Assembly (NCBI RefSeq): GCF_008638345.1
Contig: NZ_VTVA01000008.1
Coordinates: 123,514 to 187,513, forward strand
DNA length: 64,000 bases
Direction of reading: 5' to 3'
Origin: Pseudomonas saliphila
GTDB lineage: Bacteria; Pseudomonadota; Gammaproteobacteria; Pseudomonadales; Pseudomonadaceae
In this document: in pieces, positions 18,153 through 26,217 of the stretch
How the letters are laid out: the number at the start of each line of letters is the position of its first letter
How positions within the stretch are numbered: position 1 is the stretch's first letter
Translations under genes and position numbers: made by a program
The notes under the pieces: generated by a model
Databases searched by the model: none
Seen by the model: the letters and a program-made list of their open reading frames with translations, nothing else
Told to the model about the DNA's origin: nothing

Positions 18153-18174
18153 TCTCATTTGAGAGTAACTCTCA
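18153..18174 (-). promoter_or_regulatory. Candidate Fur box of the TonB receptor gene
   Basis: Overlapping inverted repeats TCTCATTTGAGA (18153-18164) and the perfect odd palindrome TGAGAGTAACTCTCA (18160-18174) lie 110-130 bases upstream of the receptor ATG, beside an AT-rich TAATATTATC stretch. Overlapping TGAGA half-sites are how Fur sites appear in Pseudomonas-like genomes. Confidence 0.6.
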
Positions 18175-18286
18175 TTAGCGCGACACATCGTTGCAAACGA
18201 TGGAACGCAGCGGTGGTGTTTATCGCGCTGGTGCAGGTGAAGGGGACAGCCAATCTGAGCTAGTCTTGAAGTTCTTCCAACCCGAT

Positions 18287-18311
18287 CAGGTCAAATCCAG
18301 GTCAAACCTGG
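18287..18311 (+). repeat. Direct and inverted repeats upstream of the yghU-like gene
   Basis: CAGGTCAAA occurs twice at 11-base spacing (18287-18295, 18298-18306), and the second copy sits in the inverted repeat CCAGGT-CAA-ACCTGG (18297-18311). It lies 22-46 bases before the ATG at 18333, where a repressor operator would overlap the promoter. No known regulator is assigned. Confidence 0.4.
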
Positions 18312-18332
18312 CACAGTAAAAAGGCATCGCTC

Positions 18333-19220
18333 ATGACTGACGCAATCTACACACCGCCCAGAGTCTGGAAATGGGACGCCGAGAATGGCGGCAAATTTGC
18401 CAACATCAATCGCCCATCCGCCGGGCCGACACATGAAAAGACCTTGCCCGTCGGCAAGCACCCGCTACAGCTCTACTCGCTGGCTACTCCCAATGGCATA
18501 AAGGTAACCATTCTGCTTGAGGAGCTGCTCGCAGCCGGACACCAGGGTGCTGAATATGATGCCCATCTGATCAGAATCACCGAGGGCGACCAGTTCAGCA
18601 GCGGCTTCGTCAGCATCAACCCCAACTCCAAGATCCCGGCAATGCTGGATAACAGCAGCAACCCGCCGATCCGCATATTCGAATCGGGATCGATCCTGCT
18701 GTATCTCGCTGAAAAATTCGGCGCTTTTATTCCACAGGATGTGGCCGGGCGGACGGAATGCCTGTCCTGGCTCTTCTGGCAGATGGGCGCCGCCCCGCTG
18801 CTGGGCGGCGGCTTCGGGCACTTTTATGCTTACGCACCCGAGAAATACGAGTACCCGATCAATCGCTACACCATGGAAGTGAAGCGGCAGCTAGACGTGC
18901 TCGATCGTCAGCTGGCCGACCGGCAATACATCGCCGGGGATGAATACAGCATCGCTGATATGGCTATCTGGCCCTGGTATGGCGCCCTGGTGATGAATCA
19001 GGTCTACGAGGCCGCCGAGTTTCTGCAGGCAGACACGTATAAAAATGTGCTGCGCTGGGCCGAAGCCATTAGCCAGCGGCCTGCGGTCAAACGCGGACGC
19101 ATGGTCAACCGCACCTGGGGTGAACCTGAGGAGCAGCTTGCGGAGCGCCATGACGCCAGCGACTTTGATACCCGCACCCAGGACAAACTCGACGCCGCCA
19201 ACGCGGACGACGCGAGCTAG
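18333..19220 (+). CDS. yghU: Glutathione S-transferase family disulfide-bond oxidoreductase (YghU-like)
   Basis: Cytoplasmic GST-fold enzyme; E. coli YghU/YfcG relatives reduce disulfides with bound glutathione. The 295 residues are the YghU length, including its characteristic N-terminal extension (YTPPRVWKWDAENGGKFANIN). The thioredoxin-like domain contains LYSLATPNGIKVTILLEEL, where the active-site Thr/Asn replace a cysteine, and NSKIPAML and FESGSILLYLAEKF; the C-terminal helical domain has YSIADMAIWPWYG. It ends 50 bases before the guanidine riboswitch and is followed by gdx on the same strand, but the riboswitch probably controls only gdx. Confidence 0.9.
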   Translation: MTDAIYTPPRVWKWDAENGGKFANINRPSAGPTHEKTLPVGKHPLQLYSLATPNGIKVTILLEELLAAGHQGAEYDAHLIRITEGDQFSSGFVSINPNSKIPAMLDNSSNPPIRIFESGSILLYLAEKFGAFIPQDVAGRTECLSWLFWQMGAAPLLGGGFGHFYAYAPEKYEYPINRYTMEVKRQLDVLDRQLADRQYIAGDEYSIADMAIWPWYGALVMNQVYEAAEFLQADTYKNVLRWAEAISQRPAVKRGRMVNRTWGEPEEQLAERHDASDFDTRTQDKLDAANADDAS

Positions 19221-19267
19221 CAGTTTTCGCCTGACGCCCATCTGATACCATTCTTTCAGTCCAGTCT

Positions 19268-19315
19268 GCAGCGGGGACGACCCCGTTGCAGCATTCGTCA
19301 ACGGGGACGACCCCG
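19268..19315 (+). ncRNA. Guanidine-II (mini-ykkC) riboswitch
   Basis: Two nearly identical GC-rich hairpins with ACGA tetraloops stand 16 bases apart: CGGGG-ACGA-CCCCG at 19272-19285 and again at 19302-19315. The first stem extends outward by GCA/TGC and a G-T pair (19268-19289). Two hairpins with ACGR loops define the mini-ykkC class, which binds guanidinium and exposes the ribosome-binding site. The second hairpin ends 20 bases before the ATG of a guanidinium-exporter gene, the classic arrangement. Confidence 0.93.
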
Positions 19316-19335
19316 CACGTTGTTCTGGTATCGCA

Positions 19336-19656
19336 ATGAGTTGGATTCTACTGTTTCTCGCAGGGCTGCTGGAAGTCGTATGGGCGGTGGGGTTGAAATA
19401 CACCGAAGGTTTCACCCGGCTGTGGCCGAGTATCGGCACCCTGCTCGCCATGATAGTGAGTTTCGGCTTGCTGTCAGTTGCGATGAAAACCCTGCCCCTG
19501 GGGACCGCCTATGCCGTGTGGGTCGGGATCGGCGTGATTGGCTCCGCGCTGCTCGGTGTGTTCCTGTTCGCTGAGCCGATAACGCTCGGGCGAGTGATCA
19601 GCCTTGCACTCATATTGGCAGGAATCATCGGCTTGAAGTTGGCGGACACAATGTGA
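19336..19656 (+). CDS. gdx: Guanidinium exporter of the SMR family (Gdx/SugE)
   Basis: Small multidrug-resistance-family transporter of the inner membrane, 106 residues, four transmembrane helices. SugE-type proteins exchange guanidinium for protons. Visible: the membrane-embedded glutamate in [18 protein letters not shown] (E13-E14 region), the [16 protein letters not shown] stretch and the terminal [10 protein letters not shown]. The pattern WAVGLKYT with FTRLWPS fits the Gdx branch rather than the drug-exporting EmrE branch, and the guanidine-II riboswitch just upstream confirms the substrate by context. Functional Gdx is a dual-topology homodimer in known cases; only one copy is seen here. 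Confidence 0.94.
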   Translation: MSWILLFLAGLLEVVWAVGLKYTEGFTRLWPSIGTLLAMIVSFGLLSVAMKTLPLGTAYAVWVGIGVIGSALLGVFLFAEPITLGRVISLALILAGIIGLKLADTM

Positions 19657-19759
19657 TGGCATTCACGCTTTAATCGCCAATCATTGTGGGTGGCAGGCGC
19701 CGCTCGGCAAAGCTGGCACAATCGCTGACAGCGCCTGCCCACCTCACAAGGAGATATCG

Positions 19760-20893
19760 ATGTCCGTCAGCTCTTCAGTCAACGTGCTTTACGGCCTGCC
19801 CCACTCGCTTTATACCGGCATAGCCCGCAGCTACCTGCGCACGCAGGGCATCGCCTACCTGGAGTTGCCGCCCGCCCACGCCGATTTTGTCGAGTGGATT
19901 CTGCCGACCATCAAGCGCAGCATTGTCCCTGTGCTGGAAACACCGGACGGCGAGATCATTCAAGACAGCCTCGACATCATCGACCATTTCGAGCACCAGG
20001 GCGTGCCGTACCCGGCCTACCCCGAGGGGTCACTGCAGTCAGTACTGTCGATCATCCTGCAGTACTACGGGTACCAGGCGATGTTGCGCCATGCCATGCA
20101 CTATCGCTGGTCCTATCTCGGACAGCAGGACGTTTTTCTGCGCCACGCTTTCGCTACCGGCAGTGATGCCGCGCGCGCCGAAGCGATCATGGCGCGGATG
20201 CAATCCTATCTGCCCGCGCTGGGCATCAATGCCGACACCGTACCGCTGATTGAACGCTCCTTTGAAAATCTGCTGGACATTCTCGACGCGCATTTTGCGC
20301 AGCATCCCTTCCTGTTCGGCGGCCGGCCAAGCGTGGCGGATTACGGGCTTATTGGTCCGATGTTCGCTCACCTGGGTCGCGATCCCGTGCCGTCCGACCT
20401 GATGAAGCGCCGCTCGCCCAACGTGTTCCGCTGGGTAGAGCGAATGACGGCGCCCGGTCTGGATACGCCGGACTTCCCCGGTTATGGCACTGATTTCATC
20501 GCAGCCGATGCCATTCCCACCACCCTGGAGCCGCTGCTCGAACATGTTGCCGAGGAGATCTTTCCGGAGCTGACCGCCAAGTACGAGTGCATGGATGCCT
20601 TGATAGCCGAGCATCAGCCAGAAGATGGCCAGCCTGTGGCGAGCAAAGCCCACCAGCGCCATGTGGGACAGGTTGAGACGACCTTTCGGGGCGCGCCGAT
20701 CACCTCCGGCGTGGCGCCCTATTCGATGTATATCCTGCGGCGTGCGGACCAGGTTTTGGCACAGGCAAGCGACTCAGAGCAAAGCGCGGTGCAGGCCTAC
20801 CTGCACCGCTTTGGTCTGGAACAGGCGCTGCCGGGCGAACGCGGTTACAACGTCGCGCGCCGCAACCATATCGAGGTATGGGAGCGGCCCTAA
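19760..20893 (+). CDS. Glutathione S-transferase family protein
   Basis: Cytoplasmic GST-fold protein of 377 residues, longer than typical GSTs (about 200-220). The N-terminal thioredoxin-like domain has LYGLPHSLYTGIARSYLR, RSIVPVLET and IIQDSLDIIDHFE; the C-terminal helical domain contains FLFGGRPSVADYGLIGPM. About 110 extra residues after that (from about 265) have no recognisable domain. GGAG precedes the ATG at 19760. It follows gdx by 100 bases on the same strand. The active-site region has Ser/Thr rather than cysteine. Substrate unknown. Confidence 0.82.
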   Translation: MSVSSSVNVLYGLPHSLYTGIARSYLRTQGIAYLELPPAHADFVEWILPTIKRSIVPVLETPDGEIIQDSLDIIDHFEHQGVPYPAYPEGSLQSVLSIILQYYGYQAMLRHAMHYRWSYLGQQDVFLRHAFATGSDAARAEAIMARMQSYLPALGINADTVPLIERSFENLLDILDAHFAQHPFLFGGRPSVADYGLIGPMFAHLGRDPVPSDLMKRRSPNVFRWVERMTAPGLDTPDFPGYGTDFIAADAIPTTLEPLLEHVAEEIFPELTAKYECMDALIAEHQPEDGQPVASKAHQRHVGQVETTFRGAPITSGVAPYSMYILRRADQVLAQASDSEQSAVQAYLHRFGLEQALPGERGYNVARRNHIEVWERP

Positions 20894-20912
20894 CCAGAGA
20901 ATCAAATAAATC

Positions 20913-20933
20913 GACGGCTCATTGCGAGCCGTC
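20913..20933. terminator. Hairpin between convergent GST and oprD-type genes
   Basis: GACGGCTC pairs with GAGCCGTC around ATTGC (8-bp stem), 20 bases past the GST stop and 13 bases past the porin stop on the other strand. Minus-strand continuation GATTTATTTGATT is T-rich, so it fits the porin gene best. Confidence 0.65.
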
Positions 20934-20945
20934 TGACCCTTACGC

Positions 20946-22211
20946 TCAGAGAATATTCAGCGGGAAGTCAACAAACACGCGGACTTCGTTACCTTCGCTG
21001 ATTGCAGCGCGGGCGTTGCTGGATACGCGCAGCGCCGAACTGCGCAGGCGCACGCTCAGGTCTTTGGCCGCGCCGCTCTGCACCACATACTGCAGCTGGT
21101 TGAAGACTTCCCGCTCGGTGCCTCTGCCCGCCTCAGCCAGCTTGATATCCGTGCCGCGAATGTAGGCGACCTTGTAGCTCAGGCCCGGCACACCGTACTC
21201 AGCGAAATCCACACCGTAGGCCAACTGCCAGGAGCGTTCGTCTTCGTTGTTGAAGTCCGACCAGTAGGAGTTGGCCAGCCAGATGCTGGTGCCGCCATCA
21301 CCGACCCAGCCTTCGCTCTGATAGAAACCGTAGTTGTAGCCCACGTCACCGCTGCTGCGCTGATAGGCCAGGGTGAAATCATGCGGCCCGGTGGCGTAGG
21401 TAGCCGCCAGACTCCAGATGCGATTCTTGCGCTCCTCAGGGTCGAATTGCTCCTCCTGATTGGTGCGGTAACCGCCGAAGTCCAGCGTCAGCGAATCCCC
21501 CTCATTCAGCGGACGCACATAGTTCAGGTTTACATACTGACGCTTCAGGACATCTTCAACGTCCGAGCCATAGAGCGCAGCGCTGATAGTGTTATTGAAT
21601 TGATAGCTGCCGCCGAGCACATCAATCGATTTCAGCTCACTGCTGTCACGCCCTTCATCGCTCTTGCGTGACTGCCCCGTAAAGCGGCCCGCATGCAGCA
21701 CCAGCCCATCAATTTCCTGCGAGGTAATCAGGGTGCCGGTGAACGACTCCGGCAGCAACCGGGAGTTGTCATGGCTCAGCACTGGCAGTGTCGGGCGCTG
21801 CTCGCCGTAGGTAATGACCGTATTGGCGACGCGCGCCTTCAGCGCAGCGCCAGCGCGGGCAACGTCGTGCTCGATATCGCCGTTGTCGTCGACCATGAAG
21901 AAGTCGATGCCGGGCGCACCCGCGCGGCCGTTGCCGCTATCCAGACGCAACCCATACGCGCCAAAGGCATCTACGCCGAAACCCACGGTCCCCTGGGTAA
22001 AGCCCGAGCTGAACGAGGCCACAGCGCCCTGCCCCCATTCGGCCTTGTCCTGATTGCCCTGCTTGTAATCGCGGCTGATATAGCCATTACGCAGGAAGAG
22101 ATCCAGGCTGCTGCCTTCGACGAAGCCCCGTGCATCAGCCTGGTCTGTGGCCAATGCAGGAGCCGAAGCCAACAATCCCAACAAGATAAAACGCGCTTTG
22201 TAATCAGACAT
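20946..22211 (-). CDS. OprD-family outer-membrane porin
   Basis: Substrate-specific porin of the OprD/OpdK family, typically for small carboxylates or basic amino acids; 421 residues from the ATG at 22211 (another ATG lies six codons upstream). Signal peptide with LLGLLASAPALA. Family marks include the N-terminal GFVEGSSLDLFLRNGYISRDY, AEWGQGAVASFSSGFTQGTVGFGVDAFGAYGLRLDSG, and the C-terminal DLSVRLRSSALRVSSN with the final barrel strand EVRVFVDFPLNIL. The ligand class cannot be settled without the eyelet residues. Monocistronic, convergent with the GST gene. Confidence 0.92.
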   Translation of the reverse strand: MSDYKARFILLGLLASAPALATDQADARGFVEGSSLDLFLRNGYISRDYKQGNQDKAEWGQGAVASFSSGFTQGTVGFGVDAFGAYGLRLDSGNGRAGAPGIDFFMVDDNGDIEHDVARAGAALKARVANTVITYGEQRPTLPVLSHDNSRLLPESFTGTLITSQEIDGLVLHAGRFTGQSRKSDEGRDSSELKSIDVLGGSYQFNNTISAALYGSDVEDVLKRQYVNLNYVRPLNEGDSLTLDFGGYRTNQEEQFDPEERKNRIWSLAATYATGPHDFTLAYQRSSGDVGYNYGFYQSEGWVGDGGTSIWLANSYWSDFNNEDERSWQLAYGVDFAEYGVPGLSYKVAYIRGTDIKLAEAGRGTEREVFNQLQYVVQSGAAKDLSVRLRSSALRVSSNARAAISEGNEVRVFVDFPLNIL

Positions 22212-22397
22212 CTTGGTTGATCCGGGCATAGTATTGCGTGGCAGAAGTCCGCGCCGGTCAACGGGACAGGCATGGAAATGTGAGGCGCATTATCCACATT
22301 CTCTCGCCAGCAACCAGTGCCTATGTGCATACGCAGCGTCATGTGTGAGTGGTAATGTGGCGACTCTGTTTGTCCGATTCGTTAGTCAGGAGTTTTC

Positions 22398-23744
22398 ATG
22401 AACCGCACCGAACTTGCGCCCAAGCGGGAAATATTTGGCTGGGCTATGTTCGATTTCGCTAATCAGGGCTACACGCTGTTGATCATTACGGTGATTTTCG
22501 GGGATCTCTTCACCCGGGTGATCGTAGGCGATGCGCCGGATTACCGGATGGGCAATCTGCTATGGAGTCTGGCACTGGCGGTCAGTTATCTGATGGTGGT
22601 GGTGGCCAATCCGGTATGCGGCGCGATCATGGATTATTCGCGCAGCCGCAAACGCTTTCTGTTCGGCAGTTATCTGCTGACCGTGCTCACCACAGCCTTG
22701 CTGTACTTTGTCGAGCCCGGCTGGATAGTGCCGGCCATGCTGCTGATCATCCTGTCCAACTTCGCCTACTCCATGGGCGAAGGGTTCGTTGCCAGCTTTC
22801 TGCCGGATCTCGGCCCGCGTCAGGCGCTGGGCTGGATCTCCGGGCTGGGCTGGGGTGTCGGTTATATCGGCGGGCTGGTGGCCACGGCCTTTACGCTGTA
22901 TTTCCTCGGCGATGTGTCGGCGGAGAACTACGAAGTCATCCGTTGGGTGGGCCCCTTTGCCGCGGGGTTCTTCCTCGTCGCAGCAATTCCCACGTTCATC
23001 TGGCTCAAGGAGCGCGGCAGCAAACGCGAGACACCCGCCGGCCAGTCGCTGTTCAGCGTGGGCATGCTGCGGGTGGGCACCACCTTCAAGGAAATACATC
23101 AGTTTCGGGATCTGCGCTCGCTGCTGATATCCATCTTCTTCTCGATGGCCGGCATCTACATCATCATCGCCTTCTCTTTCATCTATGGCGCGCAGGTGAT
23201 CGGTTGGAACGAGGAAATTCGCGCGTTCATGTTCATTACAGTGCAGATTACGGCCGCACTCGGCGCCTTTGCCTTCGGTGCATTGCAAAGCCGACTGGGT
23301 GCGCGCCTGACCTACATTCTTACGCTGTTGCTGTGGCTGGTGGCAATTCTGGCGATCTGGCAAACCCCCAACCTGACCGGCCTGCTTCGCGCGTGGTTAG
23401 GGGTGGACTGGGAGCCCCAGCATGTCTTCCTGTTTGCCGGCGCGCTCGCCGGCACCAGTCTCGGCGCTTCGCAATCCGCCGGCCGTGCGCTGGTGGGCGT
23501 ATTAACGCCGCTCGGTAAATCCGCCGAATTCTTTGGCCTGTGGGGCACTGCGTCCAAGCTCGCAGCGGTGTTCGGCATACTCGGGCTGGGGCTGGTGCAG
23601 TGGGCGTTCGGGCTGGCCGATGCCATTCTGTTTTGCATGGCATTGTTTACCGTGGCTATTTTTACCGTCCTGCCTGTCAATGAGGCGCGCGGCACCCAGG
23701 TTGCCGAAGACTGGCGTGAGGGCTCTGCCGAGACGACACTCTAG
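22398..23744 (+). CDS. UMF1/Atg22-type MFS transporter
   Basis: Inner-membrane transporter of 448 residues with about 12 transmembrane helices. The start (ELAPKREIFGWAMFDFANQGYTLLIITVIF) and NPVCGAIMDYSRSRKRFLFGSYL are typical of the UMF1 (Atg22-like) branch of the major facilitator superfamily, whose bacterial substrates are unknown; yeast Atg22 is linked to amino-acid efflux. Further marks: GEGFVASFLPDL and LGWGVGYIGGL. AGGAG lies 6 bases before the ATG. DUF503 follows 75 bases downstream on the same strand. Confidence 0.87.
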   Translation: MNRTELAPKREIFGWAMFDFANQGYTLLIITVIFGDLFTRVIVGDAPDYRMGNLLWSLALAVSYLMVVVANPVCGAIMDYSRSRKRFLFGSYLLTVLTTALLYFVEPGWIVPAMLLIILSNFAYSMGEGFVASFLPDLGPRQALGWISGLGWGVGYIGGLVATAFTLYFLGDVSAENYEVIRWVGPFAAGFFLVAAIPTFIWLKERGSKRETPAGQSLFSVGMLRVGTTFKEIHQFRDLRSLLISIFFSMAGIYIIIAFSFIYGAQVIGWNEEIRAFMFITVQITAALGAFAFGALQSRLGARLTYILTLLLWLVAILAIWQTPNLTGLLRAWLGVDWEPQHVFLFAGALAGTSLGASQSAGRALVGVLTPLGKSAEFFGLWGTASKLAAVFGILGLGLVQWAFGLADAILFCMALFTVAIFTVLPVNEARGTQVAEDWREGSAETTL

Positions 23745-23819
23745 GACTCAGCCACAGGCACGGGATTGCGCTGCTCCAATCGCAACGCACCCTGACTTGC
23801 ACCAGAACAGGAGTCGCGC

Positions 23820-24101
23820 ATGAACATTGCTGTACTGACCTTCAGGATATCGCTGCCCGGCTGCGGTTCACTCAAGGAAAAGCGCCAGCGTATGGGCGGT
23901 CTGCACGAAAAGTTTGGGCGTAATCCGTCGATCGCCGTGTGCGAAAGCGCGGACCTGGACCGGCTGGACGCCAGCGAGTGGTCGTTCGTGGTTGCGGCGA
24001 CTACCGCGCAAAAGGTCGAATCGATCTGCAGCGAGATCGAAGACAAACTGCAGCGCACCGTGGACGGGCGCGTGCTGGATGTGGCGCGGGAAATACTCTG
24101 A
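23820..24101 (+). CDS. DUF503 (YlxP-like) family protein
   Basis: Small cytoplasmic protein of 93 residues. The N-terminal strand-loop-helix with SLKEKRQRMGGLHEKFGRN matches the DUF503 signature (SLK-x-KR). The rest alternates beta and alpha. In Gram-positives the YlxP relative sits in the infB/rbfA ribosome-assembly cluster, but that context is absent here and the function is unknown. AGGAG at good spacing supports the ATG at 23820. Confidence 0.8.
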   Translation: MNIAVLTFRISLPGCGSLKEKRQRMGGLHEKFGRNPSIAVCESADLDRLDASEWSFVVAATTAQKVESICSEIEDKLQRTVDGRVLDVAREIL

Positions 24102-24134
24102 CCGCGACCAGCCTGACCCGCCGGGCAATCCGCT

Positions 24135-24344
24135 TCATGCTATCTGGTCCGGCGGCGCGCCCTCATCACACTTCTTGCAGTTGAGTAGAAAACCCAATCG
24201 ACTGTTGCGGCCCATCTCGGTGATCACCCAGAAGCGTTCCTGCCAGGGCGGATTGTGTCTGACATGCTGAAAATGCCCGCATGCCAGCTCAGCCACCCAG
24301 TGCTTCTCTTCGTCCAGATGATAACCGGTGATGGGTCTTTGCAT
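24135..24344 (-). CDS. DUF3565 family small protein
   Basis: 69 residues with a likely zinc-binding pattern: H and C in ELACGHFQHVRH, then NCKKCDEGAPP near the C terminus. The block ACGHFQHVRHNPPWQERFWV is typical of DUF3565, found as short stand-alone proteins in gamma-proteobacteria. The ATG at 24344 has GAGG nearby and lies 6 bases beyond the rarD stop, so the two genes are likely cotranscribed. Function unknown. Confidence 0.8.
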   Translation of the reverse strand: MQRPITGYHLDEEKHWVAELACGHFQHVRHNPPWQERFWVITEMGRNSRLGFLLNCKKCDEGAPPDQIA

Positions 24345-24350
24345 GTCGCC

Positions 24351-25250
24351 TCAGATTCGTTGTTCAACCGCCCGGCTCCCCTGCCATGCGGACCAGGAAT
24401 AGAGCGCCAGAGCGATCCAGATAGTAATGAAACTGATCAACTGCACCGAGTTCAGCGGCTCGTTGAATACAAACAGCGCTATGAGAAATTGCAGTGTCGG
24501 GTTGATATACATCAGAAAGCCCACGGTGGACAGGCGCAAGCGTCGCGCCGCACCCGCGAAGGCCAACAACGGCACCGCAGTCACTGCGCCGCACGCGATC
24601 AACAGCAAAGTATTGCCTTCCACCAGGAAGTTGGACGCGCCCGATGCGCTCAGCCAGCCAAACGCCAATAAGGCGATCGGCAGCAGGATCAGCGTTTCGA
24701 CGAACAGACCAGACAAGCCATCCAGGACGATCTGCTTGCGCACCAGTCCATAACAGCCAAAGGACACCGCCAGAATCAGGCTGATCCAGGGCACGCTGGC
24801 GAGCATTACGATCTGTATCATGATCCCGACACCCGCCAGCAGCACCGAAACAACCTGCAGGCGCGCCATACGTTCACGGAGTATCAATACACCCAGGGCG
24901 ACGTTGATCAGCGGTGTGAGGAAATAGCCCAGACTGGCCTGCAATACATGCTTCGTCTCGACGGCGTAGATGTACAAGCCCCAATTGATGGCGATCAATA
25001 CAGCACACAGTGCCACACGCCCGAGCCCGCTCGGATTGGCCAGGGCCGCGGTCACTGGCTGCCAGCGGCGCAACAGGCTGATCACCAGCATCAGAAACAC
25101 ACAGGACCAGAGAATCCGGTGCACCAGCACCTCATAGGCGGGCACGCCGTCAAACAGGGCGAAGAACAGCGGAAAGCATCCCCACATGGCATAGGCGGCA
25201 ATCCCGAAGGCGACGCCCCGGGTGGTTTCGGATGATTCGTTGATGCGCAT
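24351..25250 (-). CDS. rarD: RarD-type EamA permease
   Basis: Inner-membrane protein of 299 residues with 10 predicted helices in two EamA halves, of the RarD family (named for chloramphenicol sensitivity). Marks: GIAAYAMWGCFPLFFALF, VLVHRILWSCVFL, INWGLYIYAV, LGYFLTPLINVALGVLILRERM and FLMYINPTLQFLIALFVFNEPL. The frame runs 98 codons further upstream, but the ATG at 25250 with AGAGGA ahead of it starts just before the first helix. Substrate not established. DUF3565 follows in the same direction. Confidence 0.92.
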   Translation of the reverse strand: MRINESSETTRGVAFGIAAYAMWGCFPLFFALFDGVPAYEVLVHRILWSCVFLMLVISLLRRWQPVTAALANPSGLGRVALCAVLIAINWGLYIYAVETKHVLQASLGYFLTPLINVALGVLILRERMARLQVVSVLLAGVGIMIQIVMLASVPWISLILAVSFGCYGLVRKQIVLDGLSGLFVETLILLPIALLAFGWLSASGASNFLVEGNTLLLIACGAVTAVPLLAFAGAARRLRLSTVGFLMYINPTLQFLIALFVFNEPLNSVQLISFITIWIALALYSWSAWQGSRAVEQRI

Positions 25251-25393
25251 AGTCCTCTCTTTTGACAACCAGCCATCATGATGACAGCTTCGATGCGAGT
25301 ATGGATGCAGGATCAAGGGGAACTCGCTCCGCTGGTCCGCCTCAGATGAGATACCAGGCATTTCGGCCTGACTGCACCCACAAGGAGTACCGC

Positions 25394-25690
25394 ATGAAGT
25401 ACCGTCACCTGATTGCCTTGCTGTTTCCGTTGGCCGTTGCCCTGCCCGCCAGCGCCGAATGGCCCGAAGGCGCCAAAGCGCCCTTTGTTGCTGAATGCAT
25501 CGAAGGCGCACAGGCCGCGCACAGCGCTGCCACAGCCAAGGCATTCTGCGAGTGTGCAGCGGACGAGGTCAGTAGCGAATTCAGCACCGCTGAACTGGAA
25601 GAGATGGGCAGCCAACAGGAAATCGACCCCGAAACGCGCCAACGACTGATTGATGCTTCAAAGCGCTGTGAGTCGATTTTGCAAGACTGA
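25394..25690 (+). CDS. Small secreted three-cysteine protein of unknown function
   Basis: 98 residues. Signal peptide to about residue 21 (LLFPLAVALPASA). The mature part is helical and acidic with three cysteines (FVAECIEG, AFCECAAD, SKRCES). The pattern of C-x-E-C within a helical pair recalls small periplasmic proteins of unknown role. AGGAG sits 7 bases before the ATG at 25394; the frame opens further upstream without a better start. Divergent from rarD. I do not recognise a named family. Confidence 0.78.
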   Translation: MKYRHLIALLFPLAVALPASAEWPEGAKAPFVAECIEGAQAAHSAATAKAFCECAADEVSSEFSTAELEEMGSQQEIDPETRQRLIDASKRCESILQD

Positions 25691-25746
25691 ATCTGAAGGC
25701 AGCTGCCGGCGGACCCCAGGCTCCGCCGCAGCGGTCCGGACGCCCT

Positions 25747-26217
25747 ATGCTTAGAGTCGGTCTGATTGCTGATACCCATGACTTGCTGCGCGATGAGGCC
25801 ATCGCTTTCCTGACCGGCAGCGACCACATCGTCCATGCCGGCGACATCATGGATGAGTGGATTATCGAGAGACTCGCCACCCTGGCACCGGTCACCGCAG
25901 TGCGCGGCAACAACGACCGCGGCGAATGGGCGCAGCGGCTGCCGGAGACAGCATTCTTTACGCTGGAGCAAACGGGCATCTATATCATTCATGATCTGAA
26001 AGCGTTAACCGTCAATCCCATCGACATCGGTGCGCGCGTGGTGATCTCGGGGCATTCGCACAAACCCTCGATTACCGAACGCGCCGGTGTGCTGTACATC
26101 AACCCCGGCAGCGCAGGTCGCCGCCGCTTCAAGCTGCCCATCGCCGTGGCCGAACTAACAGTGACGGGCACTGAGGTGTCCGCACGCATCGTTGAGTTGC
26201 CCAACCCCGCCCGTTAG
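25747..26217 (+). CDS. MJ0936/YfcE-type metallophosphodiesterase
   Basis: Small calcineurin-like phosphoesterase of 156 residues, cytoplasmic. All metal motifs are present: D-x-H in IADTHDLL, GD in VHAGDIMDE, GNND in VRGNNDRG, then HD in YIIHDLKA and GHSH in VISGHSHKP, with NPGSAGRRRF at the end. YfcE/MJ0936 relatives hydrolyse phosphodiesters in vitro; natural substrates are unclear. Its last 4 bases overlap the end of the convergent channel gene. Confidence 0.9.
   Translation: MLRVGLIADTHDLLRDEAIAFLTGSDHIVHAGDIMDEWIIERLATLAPVTAVRGNNDRGEWAQRLPETAFFTLEQTGIYIIHDLKALTVNPIDIGARVVISGHSHKPSITERAGVLYINPGSAGRRRFKLPIAVAELTVTGTEVSARIVELPNPAR

Noticed and set aside
19272..19315. Two identical hairpins considered as REP elements or a terminator of yghU
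   Set aside because: The loops are ACGA and there is no T-tract after either; the pair, spacing and downstream gdx match the guanidine-II riboswitch instead.
22560..23518. Long frames on both strands inside the MFS gene
   Set aside because: Both are out-of-frame shadows of a well-formed 12-helix transporter; neither has a start signal.
24351..25544. 98-codon N-terminal extension of rarD
   Set aside because: The extension is Arg/Cys-rich shadow sequence; the ATG at 25250 has a good Shine-Dalgarno and sits before helix 1.
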